The notes beneath the pieces are model-generated. The model was not told where the DNA came from and did no database searches. It worked only from the letters and a program-made list of their open reading frames with translations. The position numbers and the translations under genes are program-made. This document shows positions 17,972-26,594 of a stretch of DNA of 49,008 bases, in pieces (within the stretch, counting starts at the first letter, position 1; the number at the start of each line of letters is the position of its first letter). This DNA is from Methanocellales archaeon. GTDB lineage: Archaea > Halobacteriota > UBA148 > JAUWXC01. The stretch covers positions 1 to 49,008 of the forward strand of contig JASEEY010000009.1 of the NCBI GenBank assembly GCA_030018435.1, read 5' to 3'.

Positions 17972-18802
17972 TTGATATCTGTAATGATGCAAGCGATGCT
18001 AAATTCAGAGGAGGGCGTCTCACCAGTGGTTGGGATGCTCCTGATATTAACCATTATAATACTCTCAATAACGGTCATCTGTGTTGGGGGATTGCCTTTA
18101 ATAAATGCTGCGAGAGAGTCTGCCCACCTTCAAGGAATGCGCAACGTCTTTAATGTGCTCCATGCTGACATAGAAGAGGTGGTCAGAGGTCCTGTGACGG
18201 GCGTGGGACCTGCCAGAATCACGAGAATGAACATTGGTGGTGGTGCGTTAAGTGTGGATTCGAATCCCATTATTGGCAGATTTACGGTGAATAATGGAAC
18301 TAGTGTACTTGACGTCAATCCTGGCACCATCACATACGAATACGCTGAGCAAACGATCGCCTATGAGAACGGTGCGACGTTCTCGCAATACCAGTCTGGC
18401 TCGGTTATGGATTGCACTCCTTTGATATATACCCAGAAGGCGGATGGCGATAACATCACCGTCATGATTCACGTGATCAACATCATAGGAACAGATTCAT
18501 CTGTTGGCGGAGAGGGATTTGCAAGAGTGCTGACAAATCATACAGAATTTAATCCAATGGTCAGCACCACTGTACCAAATGCGAATTATGTGAATATTAC
18601 CATTCAAAGCGAATACTATGATGCGTGGAGTGATTACTTTATACGAGAACTTGAGCGCATCGACAAATATGATGACCTCAATATGGTAACCGAGGACTCG
18701 AACACCAAGACGGTGACGGTAACAATTAGAAACACAGGCCCAGGAATAACTGACATCTACCTGTGCGTCTATGAAACCCGGATCAGCGCGCAGGTGGAGT
18801 GA
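17972..18802 (+). CDS. Archaeal type IV pilin-like protein 1
   Basis: 276 aa. Near the N terminus, EEGVSPVVGMLLILTIIILS is the pilin N-terminal motif: cleavage before a short charged/Gly segment followed by a 20-residue hydrophobic helix. The rest is a beta-rich extracellular domain with many NxT/S sequons. TTG 17972 has AAGG about 8 nt upstream; the ATG pair at 17984 is an alternative. Likely the largest soluble pilin domain of the set. Confidence 0.8.
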   Translation: MISVMMQAMLNSEEGVSPVVGMLLILTIIILSITVICVGGLPLINAARESAHLQGMRNVFNVLHADIEEVVRGPVTGVGPARITRMNIGGGALSVDSNPIIGRFTVNNGTSVLDVNPGTITYEYAEQTIAYENGATFSQYQSGSVMDCTPLIYTQKADGDNITVMIHVINIIGTDSSVGGEGFARVLTNHTEFNPMVSTTVPNANYVNITIQSEYYDAWSDYFIRELERIDKYDDLNMVTEDSNTKTVTVTIRNTGPGITDIYLCVYETRISAQVE

Positions 18803-18806
18803 TCTC

Positions 18807-19292
18807 ATGTCCTCTCTTAAGCGATTTGCCAAGGATGAGAACGCCCAGGCGGTGACACTGGACTACATCCTCATACTCTCGCTGACCGCAATTTTTCTGG
18901 GCGGGTTACTCCTATCATTCGGCATGGTGAAAGACGTCGTCTCGGCGCAAGCGATGATGATGCAATACAGAGATGTCGGGAACGATATAGCCGGAACAAT
19001 CGCTGATGTGTACATGACCGGATTGCATAATGGAACTGCCACAAAAACGATTCAAATTCCCCTTCAAGTAGCCGGACAAAGTTACATTATCGAAACTGAC
19101 GATGGAACGCTCTATCCAGGTAGCGCGTTGCAAGCCCTTAAAATCTCGGCAGGTCGCACCGACGTTGAGGTCTACATTCTGCTTAATAACATCGACAAAA
19201 GCGTCAATGTCTCTGGTGTAGTTACCAGCAGTGCAGGGCGAATCGTGGTGCGATATGACGGGACCAATATAAACCTCAGGAGTGCTGATTAA
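18807..19292 (+). CDS. Pilin-like protein 2
   Basis: 161 aa. N terminus DENAQAVTLDYILILSLTAIF fits a class III signal: charged lead, small residues around the cleavage site, then a hydrophobic helix. C-terminal beta-rich domain with NGT and NVS sequons. ATG 18807 preceded by GGTGGAGTGAT; a longer in-frame start overlapping the upstream gene is less likely. Part of the tightly packed pilin run. Confidence 0.75.
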   Translation: MSSLKRFAKDENAQAVTLDYILILSLTAIFLGGLLLSFGMVKDVVSAQAMMMQYRDVGNDIAGTIADVYMTGLHNGTATKTIQIPLQVAGQSYIIETDDGTLYPGSALQALKISAGRTDVEVYILLNNIDKSVNVSGVVTSSAGRIVVRYDGTNINLRSAD

Positions 19293-19293
19293 G

Positions 19294-19869
19294 ATGCGCG
19301 ATATGAAGACTGATCAAACTGCTACGATCAGTGTCGACTTTATGATCGCCATCGCAATTTTTGTGGTTGCATTTCTATACGTCGCCTACTCACTTGTCGG
19401 TGCAATTACACCATATGCTGGTGAATCCAAGGAGATTTTTCCCATTGCAAGCAGGGTGAGCGAAATGCTGGTGAGCGATCCTGGAATGCCAGAGGATTGG
19501 GGGGCGCTTTGGAGTGCGAATCCTAAGGATGTCGAAAGGATTGGTTTCGCAATAAACGATGAGAACCACAACGTTCTCAATCGAGATAAAGTAAATGCGC
19601 TTATGTATGCTCATCAAGATGGCTGGTGGGAGTTCGGTGCAAAGACGAATACATCAGACGAATATGAAAATGCCACCAGAGCTCTCGGTATAAAACCCTA
19701 TGACTTTTACATGCAAATTCGTCCGATTGATGGATTCGATGCAACGGTGGCAGACGAACAGGCGGAGCAAAACATCACCAGTGCTGGTGATATCATCAAA
19801 ATAGAGCGAATCGTCACGATAAAAGATGAGGCGTATGCTGAGTATAGACTCATCCTGTGGATGTGGTAA
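19294..19869 (+). CDS. Pilin-like protein 3
   Basis: 191 aa. MKTDQTATISVDFMIAIAIF gives a short charged lead and an N-terminal hydrophobic helix with pilin character. The extracellular part is mixed alpha/beta and rich in Asp and Asn. ATG 19294 has AGGAGTG at 19278-19284, 9 nt upstream. Lies 1 bp after the previous stop and 1 bp before the next start. Confidence 0.75.
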   Translation: MRDMKTDQTATISVDFMIAIAIFVVAFLYVAYSLVGAITPYAGESKEIFPIASRVSEMLVSDPGMPEDWGALWSANPKDVERIGFAINDENHNVLNRDKVNALMYAHQDGWWEFGAKTNTSDEYENATRALGIKPYDFYMQIRPIDGFDATVADEQAEQNITSAGDIIKIERIVTIKDEAYAEYRLILWMW

Positions 19870-19870
19870 A

Positions 19871-20263
19871 ATGCTTCTTTCAGACAACAAAGCGCAGATG
19901 CATACCTTGGAGGCGATAATCGCTGCGATCCTGATGGTCGGCGCCGTGACATTTGTTACCATGACCGCGCCCATGGGCATACAACCTGCTCAGCGGTATT
20001 CAGAGGTGCAACTGAAGCTTTACGGGAGAGATGCGTTGAACGTGCTGAGCGCTGAAGGCGAACTTCAGATAAATGAGTCAGATGGCAATCTCAGAAGACT
20101 CCTGCCAGAAAACGTGGAATATGACATCATCGTCTACGATGACGCAGGCACCATCGCCTTAGATACTAACAGAATGCCTGCACCAAATGCCGTAGTTGTG
20201 TACAATATCATATCAACTGAGGATGGAATCCACGAGATCAGAGTAACGTTGTGGTACAAATGA
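19871..20263 (+). CDS. Pilin-like protein 4
   Basis: 130 aa. SDNKAQMHTLEAIIAAILM has the NxAQ-x-x-TLEAI pattern typical of archaeal pilin-like proteins (charged lead, Gln, Glu near position 5 of the helix). Short beta-rich C-terminal domain. ATG 19871 is preferred over an upstream in-frame start inside the previous gene because GGATGTGGT precedes it. Overlaps the next gene's start by 4 bp. Confidence 0.75.
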   Translation: MLLSDNKAQMHTLEAIIAAILMVGAVTFVTMTAPMGIQPAQRYSEVQLKLYGRDALNVLSAEGELQINESDGNLRRLLPENVEYDIIVYDDAGTIALDTNRMPAPNAVVVYNIISTEDGIHEIRVTLWYK

Positions 20264-21192
20264 TGCGAAACTTTAGAAATGATAGGGGAGCACAGATAAT
20301 CACTCTTGTTGGAGTGATAGTAGCACTTACCATAGTGCTTCTCGCCATCGTGATCAATGCCGCAGCAATCTCCGGGCAGAAGACGGTGGCCCAAGAAGTC
20401 GATGATGTGCATTACGTCTTTAAAAATGTGCGGGATGTGTATGGAGATGTGTTGAGGCAGGTTTCTGACAATGGGAGTGTCAATCCCTTTAATCCTAGTT
20501 TAACAGCTGCCGAGCTAAACATGACGAGGATGTGTAACGCTCATGGATATGCAATCCTCTTCAGAGACAAGTTCTATGATGGTTTTAATGCCACAGCTAA
20601 AATAATATTTTCAGATGGTCAGACAGTGTATACAGATACTGTAGTGTACAGGTTGCGGGCAATCCATGTCTATGATTTCGCCACTGGAGCAGGGATTGAT
20701 AAATGGGCATACAAGCCTCAGTGCAGTCCTAAACCGCCGACCAGTAACGATGTACCAAATACAGAATTTACATCAAATGACTATAACAACATATCATCAG
20801 ATGATGGAATAATGCAGGAAGATTCTGCTCAGCAAAAATATTATGCTGCCCACAGATTCAATTTCACTATAGAGGAGGATGCTCAAAACATAAATCAAAT
20901 CCATGTTTTTTGGAATGGTAAAGGGATTAATTGGAAGTCAAAAGATAATGGTGCAACGCTATATATCTGGAATTATACGTCAAATTCATATAAAGAATTC
21001 AGTTCGAATTCAAATGAAAGCGAAGTTAATTTGACAGGAACAATAACCTCCAATGTCGGAGATTACATCGATAACGGCTATCTAATTATACTGGTTGAAC
21101 AGAATGGTAGCGCCAATCCTCAGCCTTGGCAATATTCAAAAATTTATACTGACTATGTCAAAGTTGAGGTACTCTACCAAATATATGATTAA
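20260..21192 (+). CDS. Pilin-like protein 5 with large extracellular domain
   Basis: 310 aa. NDRGAQIITLVGVIVALTIVL is the class III-type segment, followed by an extracellular region with numerous N-glycosylation sequons (NMT, NAT, NIS, NFT, NYT, NLT). The ATG ATG pair at 20260/20263 overlaps the previous stop. Towards the 3' end base composition becomes AT-richer. A reading frame without a start codon follows directly in another frame (21189-21455), so the original protein may have been longer. Confidence 0.75.
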   Translation: MMRNFRNDRGAQIITLVGVIVALTIVLLAIVINAAAISGQKTVAQEVDDVHYVFKNVRDVYGDVLRQVSDNGSVNPFNPSLTAAELNMTRMCNAHGYAILFRDKFYDGFNATAKIIFSDGQTVYTDTVVYRLRAIHVYDFATGAGIDKWAYKPQCSPKPPTSNDVPNTEFTSNDYNNISSDDGIMQEDSAQQKYYAAHRFNFTIEEDAQNINQIHVFWNGKGINWKSKDNGATLYIWNYTSNSYKEFSSNSNESEVNLTGTITSNVGDYIDNGYLIILVEQNGSANPQPWQYSKIYTDYVKVEVLYQIYD

Positions 21193-21455
21193 GGACGTTT
21201 CTAAACTATAATGTCAAGGGATATGCCCTAGAAACTTTTCAAGTTGCTGCGAAGAACTCTATAATTAATGCAAACCAATTACTCCAAATCCCTTTATGGG
21301 AGTTTAACGTCACAAAGGGGTTGTCAAATGGATTTTGGCTCGAACTTGAAGTTACTTCAAAAGTAGATGTGAGGATAGTAACTAGCGAGGAAGAGATAAT
21401 AGAACTAGCAACATTGGGTTATGATTGCCAACCTATTGGCACAAATAAAGGTTGA
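21189..21455 (+). pseudogene. Start-less reading frame after the pilin cassette
   Basis: An open frame of 88 codons ends at TGA 21453-21455 and begins right after a stop at 21186-21188, overlapping the pilin 5 stop. No ATG or GTG lies near its beginning. The translation is protein-like (for example YALETFQVAAKNSIINANQ and GFWLELEVTSKVDVRIV). It may be the C-terminal part of pilin 5 separated by a frameshift, or a remnant of another gene. The remaining bases to 21493 show nothing recognisable. Confidence 0.5.
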
Positions 21456-21493
21456 TGAAAAGAAAAAAATACTTGAGTAAGAATGAGTTCACC

Positions 21494-21940
21494 CTAGAAA
21501 AAACCTACAGAAATTGTTCCTGCGGTTGAGGTTAGTATACTCATAGTTCCTCCTGACACTTCTGTAGTAATAGTTCTGGGTGGCACCCCTCCATAACCAA
21601 CCGCGTAATCATGCACTTCTGGTGGAACTGGGAGGGCTTGCGGCGTTTCTGCTTGAGTTGTTATGCGAACGGTAACCCTTGGCTTTATATCCCCATTGTC
21701 TACCCATCTTTTAGCTATTGGGTCATAATGCTCTTGATCAATATGATTTACTCTTCCGCCTATAGAATGGGCTGATAAAGAAACTGCAATAGGATTTTTC
21801 GGCTTTAACTTTGAACGCCCATTTTTAAGCTCAATCGCTTTAAAAGGCTTACCATCTACCACTATATCTCTTTTCTCCTTTTTCATACTATCCATATGAG
21901 ATGCGCTAAGTATATTTAACACATTCGTTAAAGTGTACAT
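21494..21940 (-). CDS. Hypothetical protein
   Basis: 148 aa. No family recognised. A basic N-terminal part (MDSMKKEKRD onward) is followed by a Pro-rich middle and a Gly/Thr/Ser-rich C-terminal end. ATG 21895 (residue 16) is an alternative start, with AAATATAC about 20 nt upstream. No signal peptide or membrane helix. Lies on the opposite strand to the pilin cassette, at the start of an AT-rich block of unknown genes. Confidence 0.5.
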   Translation of the reverse strand: MYTLTNVLNILSASHMDSMKKEKRDIVVDGKPFKAIELKNGRSKLKPKNPIAVSLSAHSIGGRVNHIDQEHYDPIAKRWVDNGDIKPRVTVRITTQAETPQALPVPPEVHDYAVGYGGVPPRTITTEVSGGTMSILTSTAGTISVGFF

Positions 21941-22007
21941 TTACTACAATTGAAATGAGAAGGAGTTTAAGACAGATATCCTGCGCAGAGGTATGGTGAC
22001 TTGAGAC

Positions 22008-22487
22008 ATGTTAAGCAGAGACGATGAAATTAAAATCGAACAATATCGTAGATGCAGCGAGGACATACGACATTTTGATCGAGGAGTTTGGCAAATAGCA
22101 TCTATAGCTACTACAGTCGCTGGAATAATGCTTGGGATCGCCTTCACGTATTTGTCTGGAATTGTCAGGGTTTTAACCCTCTTGTCAACTTTTCTACTCC
22201 TATTGGCTTTTACAATTACCATCTCAAAGTACATCCATTTTGATGCAGCAAGAGGCATATTTATGGGGCAAATTGAAGAAGATTATTTCAAAGTGAGACG
22301 AGTTCCAGCAAAAACTCAGGATGTTAAAAAATTTTTAGAAAAGCAAAAAGAGTCACCAGTTAAACCACCAGCTAGTTGGTTTGTAAGCCAAAAAGCACAC
22401 CAATGGCTGGGAGTGGCTATATTAGGTATGACGTTATTCATGGCATTCATCACTATCTATGCTATCTATAATATCATTTATCTATAA
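22008..22487 (+). CDS. Three-helix membrane protein of unknown function
   Basis: 159 aa. Two adjacent membrane helices (about 27-48 and 52-73) and a third at the C terminus (about 134-156), with a charged cytoplasmic segment of about 55 residues between. The start region has YRRCSEDIRHFDRGVWQIAS. The layout recalls 2TM-type SLATT-like membrane proteins, but the match is too weak to name. No linked nucleotide cyclase or other defence gene is seen. Confidence 0.6.
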   Translation: MLSRDDEIKIEQYRRCSEDIRHFDRGVWQIASIATTVAGIMLGIAFTYLSGIVRVLTLLSTFLLLLAFTITISKYIHFDAARGIFMGQIEEDYFKVRRVPAKTQDVKKFLEKQKESPVKPPASWFVSQKAHQWLGVAILGMTLFMAFITIYAIYNIIYL

Positions 22488-22634
22488 TGCTATTCCAGAC
22501 CTATTATCCTATTTTAAAGTAATGTGACCTAGGAAGTTTGAACATGGTATAAGCACAAAAGGGTTCCATAAAATAGTCACGTAACTCACCAATAAATCTA
22601 AAATCGATGAACGTAAAGTTAGGTTTGGTAATCC

Positions 22635-22955
22635 ATGAAAACAAAAATCAGGAAATTTAAGGAAACAGATTTAGAAACCGTTCTGGACATCGACAGAGAA
22701 TTTCCTCCAACGTCCAGAGGGTTGATAACGAAAGATGATGCTGTGCGCTTATCTAAACAAAGCCCCAAAACGTGTTTGGTCGCGGAAAAAGGGGGCAAAG
22801 TGATTGGGTTCATATTTGGCGAACTGGGAGAGGATTCGTGTGTTGTAAGATTTCTCCAGGTTCTTCCAGAGTATTTGGGCGAAGGTATCGTTACTGACCT
22901 GATTGACGAGGTCGAAAAGTTGACGAATGCAAGAGTTTTGTTGAAAGGTAAGTAA
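22635..22955 (+). CDS. GNAT-fold protein, short
   Basis: 106 aa resembling GNAT N-acetyltransferases: IRKFKETDLETVLDID at the start, CLVAEKGGKVIGFIFGEL for strands 2-4, and RFLQVLPEYLGEGIVTDLID where motif A should be. The acetyl-CoA loop Q/RxxGxG/A is degenerate (YLGEGI), and the C-terminal part after motif A is nearly absent; typical members have about 150 aa. It may be a truncated or inactive derivative. Confidence 0.65.
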   Translation: MKTKIRKFKETDLETVLDIDREFPPTSRGLITKDDAVRLSKQSPKTCLVAEKGGKVIGFIFGELGEDSCVVRFLQVLPEYLGEGIVTDLIDEVEKLTNARVLLKGK

Positions 22956-23007
22956 AAGTATCGCTTTGAGGTGTAGTTGTTAAAGTGAAATGATAGGTGA
23001 TGGTTCG

Positions 23008-23553
23008 ATGTTACTTGAATTATTGATCCGATTTTTCCCTTCTAGAATTATTTTATGGCTTCTTTCTATAGTAATAGCTCCTCTTCAGAAAGCAGTATTA
23101 AACAGCATCTCCCACCAGGTGAAGATAAAAGAGATTGAAAGTCATCTTGAAACTGCCTATGCACATCCGCTAGTATCTTTTCGAGTTCTTTTGGATAGTA
23201 AAGCACCTATTAAACTAAGAACAGAGCGAGTCGTGGTGAGTATCAATTTAGAGGGGATACCTTTTGATAAGTTCATTTGGTCTCGAGAGGATAAAGGAAT
23301 ACACGAAGAGTTCTTAGGCGCCGTAGATGATGTGCCCGCTCTAGAGAGCGGAAATATCGTGTTTAAATATGCCCTACCCATATATTCTTATTTTAATATT
23401 GCCAGAATATACCTAAGAGGCTATATCAGATTCAGATGTTTGTTTGGTGCTTTTAATTTATTGATAAAGATAAAAGAACCGATTAAGATAAAAGATGATG
23501 AGAAAGATAAGGCTATAAGGAAGATTAAAGAATACTATAAGGATTTCTTCTAA
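23008..23553 (+). CDS. Hypothetical membrane-anchored protein
   Basis: 181 aa. A single hydrophobic N-terminal segment (about 8-30), a beta-rich middle (35-150) and a lysine-rich helical tail. ATG 23008 is chosen because GGTGATGG lies just upstream. No family recognised. Base composition is AT-rich like its neighbours. Confidence 0.55.
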   Translation: MLLELLIRFFPSRIILWLLSIVIAPLQKAVLNSISHQVKIKEIESHLETAYAHPLVSFRVLLDSKAPIKLRTERVVVSINLEGIPFDKFIWSREDKGIHEEFLGAVDDVPALESGNIVFKYALPIYSYFNIARIYLRGYIRFRCLFGAFNLLIKIKEPIKIKDDEKDKAIRKIKEYYKDFF

Positions 23554-23649
23554 GAAACCCTACAAATTTCATCTTTTTGTTCATTTACAAAAGTTTAAAA
23601 AGCAAAAGGTTAAAACCTACATTAGTATCTACTGTTGAGGGTGTTGAAA

Positions 23650-23931
23650 ATGGACAATAAGCATCATGTAAGGAGACAAAACAGATTCATGCCTAAAGTT
23701 ATTGATAATTTATTTACAGAAAGTAATTCTGAAATTGCGAGAAAAGTAAATGAAGATAAAGATTCAATGTCCCCTAAAGTGCCAGGAATAAATCATCGAA
23801 CTCATGGACATGGAGTAGGGTCTAATATCAAATATCTTCAAAAATATAGATTAAGAGGATGGAAAGCTGGAATTCAGCATGACCTGGATGATGTCAGAGA
23901 TACATTGGGGAGATACATTGGGAAGAGATGA
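23650..23931 (+). CDS. Small basic hypothetical protein
   Basis: 93 aa, rich in His, Lys and Arg, with an HRTHGHGVGSN segment in the middle. GAGGGTG precedes ATG 23650. AT-rich. No family recognised; the histidine cluster could bind metal but nothing else supports that. Confidence 0.5.
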   Translation: MDNKHHVRRQNRFMPKVIDNLFTESNSEIARKVNEDKDSMSPKVPGINHRTHGHGVGSNIKYLQKYRLRGWKAGIQHDLDDVRDTLGRYIGKR

Positions 23932-24017
23932 TAAAAGTAAAATAGGACTTGTAAAAGAATTAATTAATGTCCGAAGAAGGAAAAAGAAATTCAATAAAAA
24001 GCAATCCTCAAAGCAAA

Positions 24018-24443
24018 CTAACTCCCCTTTGGAATCGGATCAATGACCTCTAAACCGAGAGTCTTAAAAGCTTTGTCATGCGTCAAAATTCTTGTCGTGT
24101 GGTTTTTCTTCATCATGGCGACTATAGTAGTATCTCTGCCACCAATTGGCTTCTGCCATGACGTGGAAAGTTCATCGATAGATGCATCCAGATCGGATAG
24201 ATCAAACGGTTCTATCGCCATCGTAGACAGGCGCATCAATTTCTTGATTTTATTTTTGAGCTCCTCCCTAGGCATGTCCGAAACTTTGTAAAGATAATGA
24301 GAGACCTCCATCCATATGATGGTATTGGTCAGAATTTTCTCGCCAGCCCCAATAATTTCATCGACCATCGGTTTCACATATCGATGTTCTTTGGTAGATT
24401 GATCCAAGTAATAACAGAGGATATTGGCATCAATAACGATCAT
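24018..24443 (-). CDS. PIN-domain ribonuclease (VapC-like toxin)
   Basis: 141 aa PIN domain. Acidic residues expected for the metal site are visible: Asp5 in VIDANIL, Glu46 in WMEVSHY, Asp in GGRDTTIVAMM and Asp in ILTHDKAF. Ribonuclease toxins of this type cleave RNA and are restrained by an AbrB-type antitoxin. The antitoxin gene ends 4 bp upstream, and the pair is read in the order antitoxin-toxin as usual. Confidence 0.88.
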   Translation of the reverse strand: MIVIDANILCYYLDQSTKEHRYVKPMVDEIIGAGEKILTNTIIWMEVSHYLYKVSDMPREELKNKIKKLMRLSTMAIEPFDLSDLDASIDELSTSWQKPIGGRDTTIVAMMKKNHTTRILTHDKAFKTLGLEVIDPIPKGS

Positions 24444-24447
24444 TCGC

Positions 24448-24699
24448 TCACAGATTCCGTGTCCATATTTCTTTGATCTTTAGAGGGTCGATCTCCCTGA
24501 CCTTGGTTTTTTTAATCTTTTTTGCTAAATCCTCAGCCTCTTTTATGAATTCCCTTGGACTTATTGGCTTGGTGATTACAATCTCGTCATCTCGCCCCTC
24601 TATGATGACTTCGTCATTTGGTTCTATACCTGCTTTTTCCCTGATCTCACTGGGGAGTGTCAGTCTACTTCTATTATCTATCTTGGTCACTATACCCAT
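24448..24699 (-). CDS. AbrB/MazE-type antitoxin (VapB-like)
   Basis: 83 aa. The N-terminal SpoVT-AbrB fold MGIVTKIDNRSRLTLPSEIR binds DNA as a swapped dimer; the C-terminal charged helix (about 50-83) would wrap the PIN toxin. ATG 24699 is chosen for the GAGGG six nt upstream; an in-frame start 12 nt earlier is less likely. Expected to repress its own operon. Confidence 0.88.
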   Translation of the reverse strand: MGIVTKIDNRSRLTLPSEIREKAGIEPNDEVIIEGRDDEIVITKPISPREFIKEAEDLAKKIKKTKVREIDPLKIKEIWTRNL

Positions 24700-24744
24700 T
24701 GCTTCCCTCAATTACCCATAATGTGGGATTATATAAAAAGTTTT

Positions 24745-25398
24745 CTACTTCACGCCCTGAATCAGCGTGATAACCTCGTTGAACTCTTCTTCTCCATCAA
24801 TCTGGACGATTGTAGTTCCTTGATATGTGAGGTCTTCAACTGGAGTCACCGCGAACACTATGATGGTCGATCCATTGGCATTCCACATCGCCAAGATGCT
24901 CTTTACTTTTACAGAGCCGCCTTCATAGTTGATGGTACCTTCATAAATCCTGGCGTTTGCTGTATGTCCGCCAGTGATTGAGATCGTCCTGGCGTCTGTC
25001 TGTTGCAAATCAGGAACGAGTTCTCGTGCCTTTTGCAGGAACTGCTCCTCTCCTAAGCCAAATACCAAATCGGCTGGTGGGCTGATTCCCAATGGCAGCA
25101 CTAGCCGAAGGGTCATCAGGTGAGATGACACACCTGATACCAATCCCCCTGTATCGCGTGCTATCCTGCCCTCTAGAGCCTTGTCCTTGTAGACCACCAT
25201 CGAGGTATTTACCTTAATCGTGAGCCCAGATACACTCATTTCCAGCGTCTGCTTCTGCACATCTCCTTCTTGAGCCCATCCAAGCTGCGCGAGTGTAGCT
25301 TCATTTATCGTCGCGGGAGGTGCTTCTTTGGGTTCCAAACAACCAGTTGTGGCTATGAGAATCGTCAAAACGATTAGAGCTGCAATTATCTTCCTCAT
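24745..25398 (-). CDS. Secreted lipoprotein
   Basis: 217 aa. A lipoprotein signal peptide with hydrophobic core and lipobox IATTGC, Cys20 as the lipidation site. The mature part is beta-rich with no catalytic motif and a repeated strand pattern; it resembles small archaeal lipoproteins of the DUF6517 type, though this is uncertain. Faces outside the membrane. Regulation not visible. Confidence 0.75.
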   Translation of the reverse strand: MRKIIAALIVLTILIATTGCLEPKEAPPATINEATLAQLGWAQEGDVQKQTLEMSVSGLTIKVNTSMVVYKDKALEGRIARDTGGLVSGVSSHLMTLRLVLPLGISPPADLVFGLGEEQFLQKARELVPDLQQTDARTISITGGHTANARIYEGTINYEGGSVKVKSILAMWNANGSTIIVFAVTPVEDLTYQGTTIVQIDGEEEFNEVITLIQGVK

Positions 25399-25484
25399 GG
25401 TATTACATTCTATCTCACAAGTGTCTATTAAATTTTCGTGCTAACCTTCATAATACATTATGACACTAAGATGCAATCGACGTT

Positions 25485-26594
25485 ATGAGACCTAATACAC
25501 TACTTCTCACTGGAAACAGCATGCACGATGCCAACCTGTATTTTTTCACGAGATTTCTAACGTCAAGCACATTCACCTATATAAGAAAGGGCAAAAGGGA
25601 GTTCATCGTGCTCTCTCAGATGGAGGTAGAGAGGGCAAAGAAGGGGTCAAGAGTCAAGGATGTCAGATCTACTACCGACTATGGGATCAAGGAGTTGATT
25701 AAAAAATATCAGGACCAAAAAAGAGTTCGCTGCGAGCTGTTATACAAGATTCTACGCGAGGAGGGGGTGGAGCAGATAGAGGTGCCTGACAATTTTCCGT
25801 TTTTTCTCGCAGAAGGACTGCGGAAAAGGGGCATCAATATAACATTGGCAGAAGGGCTCGAGAAGGTTAGAGAGGTTAAGAGCAAAGCTGAAATAGAGTA
25901 CATCATTAGGGCACAACGCGCCTGCGAAAAAGCGATGAAGGCTGCAATAGATGCTATCAAAAGCGCAAAGGTAAGGGGAGATTCTTTAGACACCACATCT
26001 GAAAGGGTGAAGTTCATCATAGAACATTCGTTGGTGGATGAGCAGTGCGCAGCTAATGACACCATTGTGGCATGTGGCAAGCAGGCAAGCAACCCTCATT
26101 GTACAGGTCACGGAATGTTGAAAAAGGATGCACCGATCATCATCGACATATTCCCGTATCATAGAAAGGAGCGCTACCACGCAGACATGAGCAGGACCGT
26201 TCTGAGAGGTGATGCAACAGCAGAGATTGTCGACATGTACCAGGCGGTGTTGGATGCGCAGAATGTTGCATTCGACACCATCAAGGTGGGCGTTACAGGC
26301 GAGGATGTGCACAATGCCGTATGTGATTTATTTGAAAGGCGCGGATACGACACTGAGAGGAAAGGGGCAAAAATAGGATTCATCCACTCCACAGGGCATG
26401 GTGTCGGCATCGAGATTCATGAAGGACCATCTTTAAGTATGGGAGGCAGCACGCTGAGGGCTGGCAACGTCGTCACTGTGGAGCCCGGATTATACTACCC
26501 CGACATAGGAGGGGTTAGGGTAGAGGATATCGTCCTTGTCACCGCCAAAGGTTGTAAAAATCTTACGAAGTTTCCGAAGCAGTTGGTGATATGA
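25485..26594 (+). CDS. Xaa-Pro aminopeptidase/dipeptidase, M24 family
   Basis: 369 aa metallopeptidase with a creatinase N-terminal domain (about 1-125) and a pita-bread catalytic domain. Metal ligands are visible: Asp in IIDIFPY, Asp in HADMSRT, His in STGHGVG, Glu in TVEPGLY and Glu in VRVEDIV. It should cleave N-terminal residues before proline. Overlaps the following methionine aminopeptidase by 4 bp, so the two M24 enzymes form an operon for peptide maturation. Confidence 0.88.
   Translation: MRPNTLLLTGNSMHDANLYFFTRFLTSSTFTYIRKGKREFIVLSQMEVERAKKGSRVKDVRSTTDYGIKELIKKYQDQKRVRCELLYKILREEGVEQIEVPDNFPFFLAEGLRKRGINITLAEGLEKVREVKSKAEIEYIIRAQRACEKAMKAAIDAIKSAKVRGDSLDTTSERVKFIIEHSLVDEQCAANDTIVACGKQASNPHCTGHGMLKKDAPIIIDIFPYHRKERYHADMSRTVLRGDATAEIVDMYQAVLDAQNVAFDTIKVGVTGEDVHNAVCDLFERRGYDTERKGAKIGFIHSTGHGVGIEIHEGPSLSMGGSTLRAGNVVTVEPGLYYPDIGGVRVEDIVLVTAKGCKNLTKFPKQLVI

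Noticed and set aside
22008-22487. SLATT-type defence effector
   Set aside because: The helix layout is suggestive, but no linked nucleotide-signalling enzyme or clear family motif was seen.
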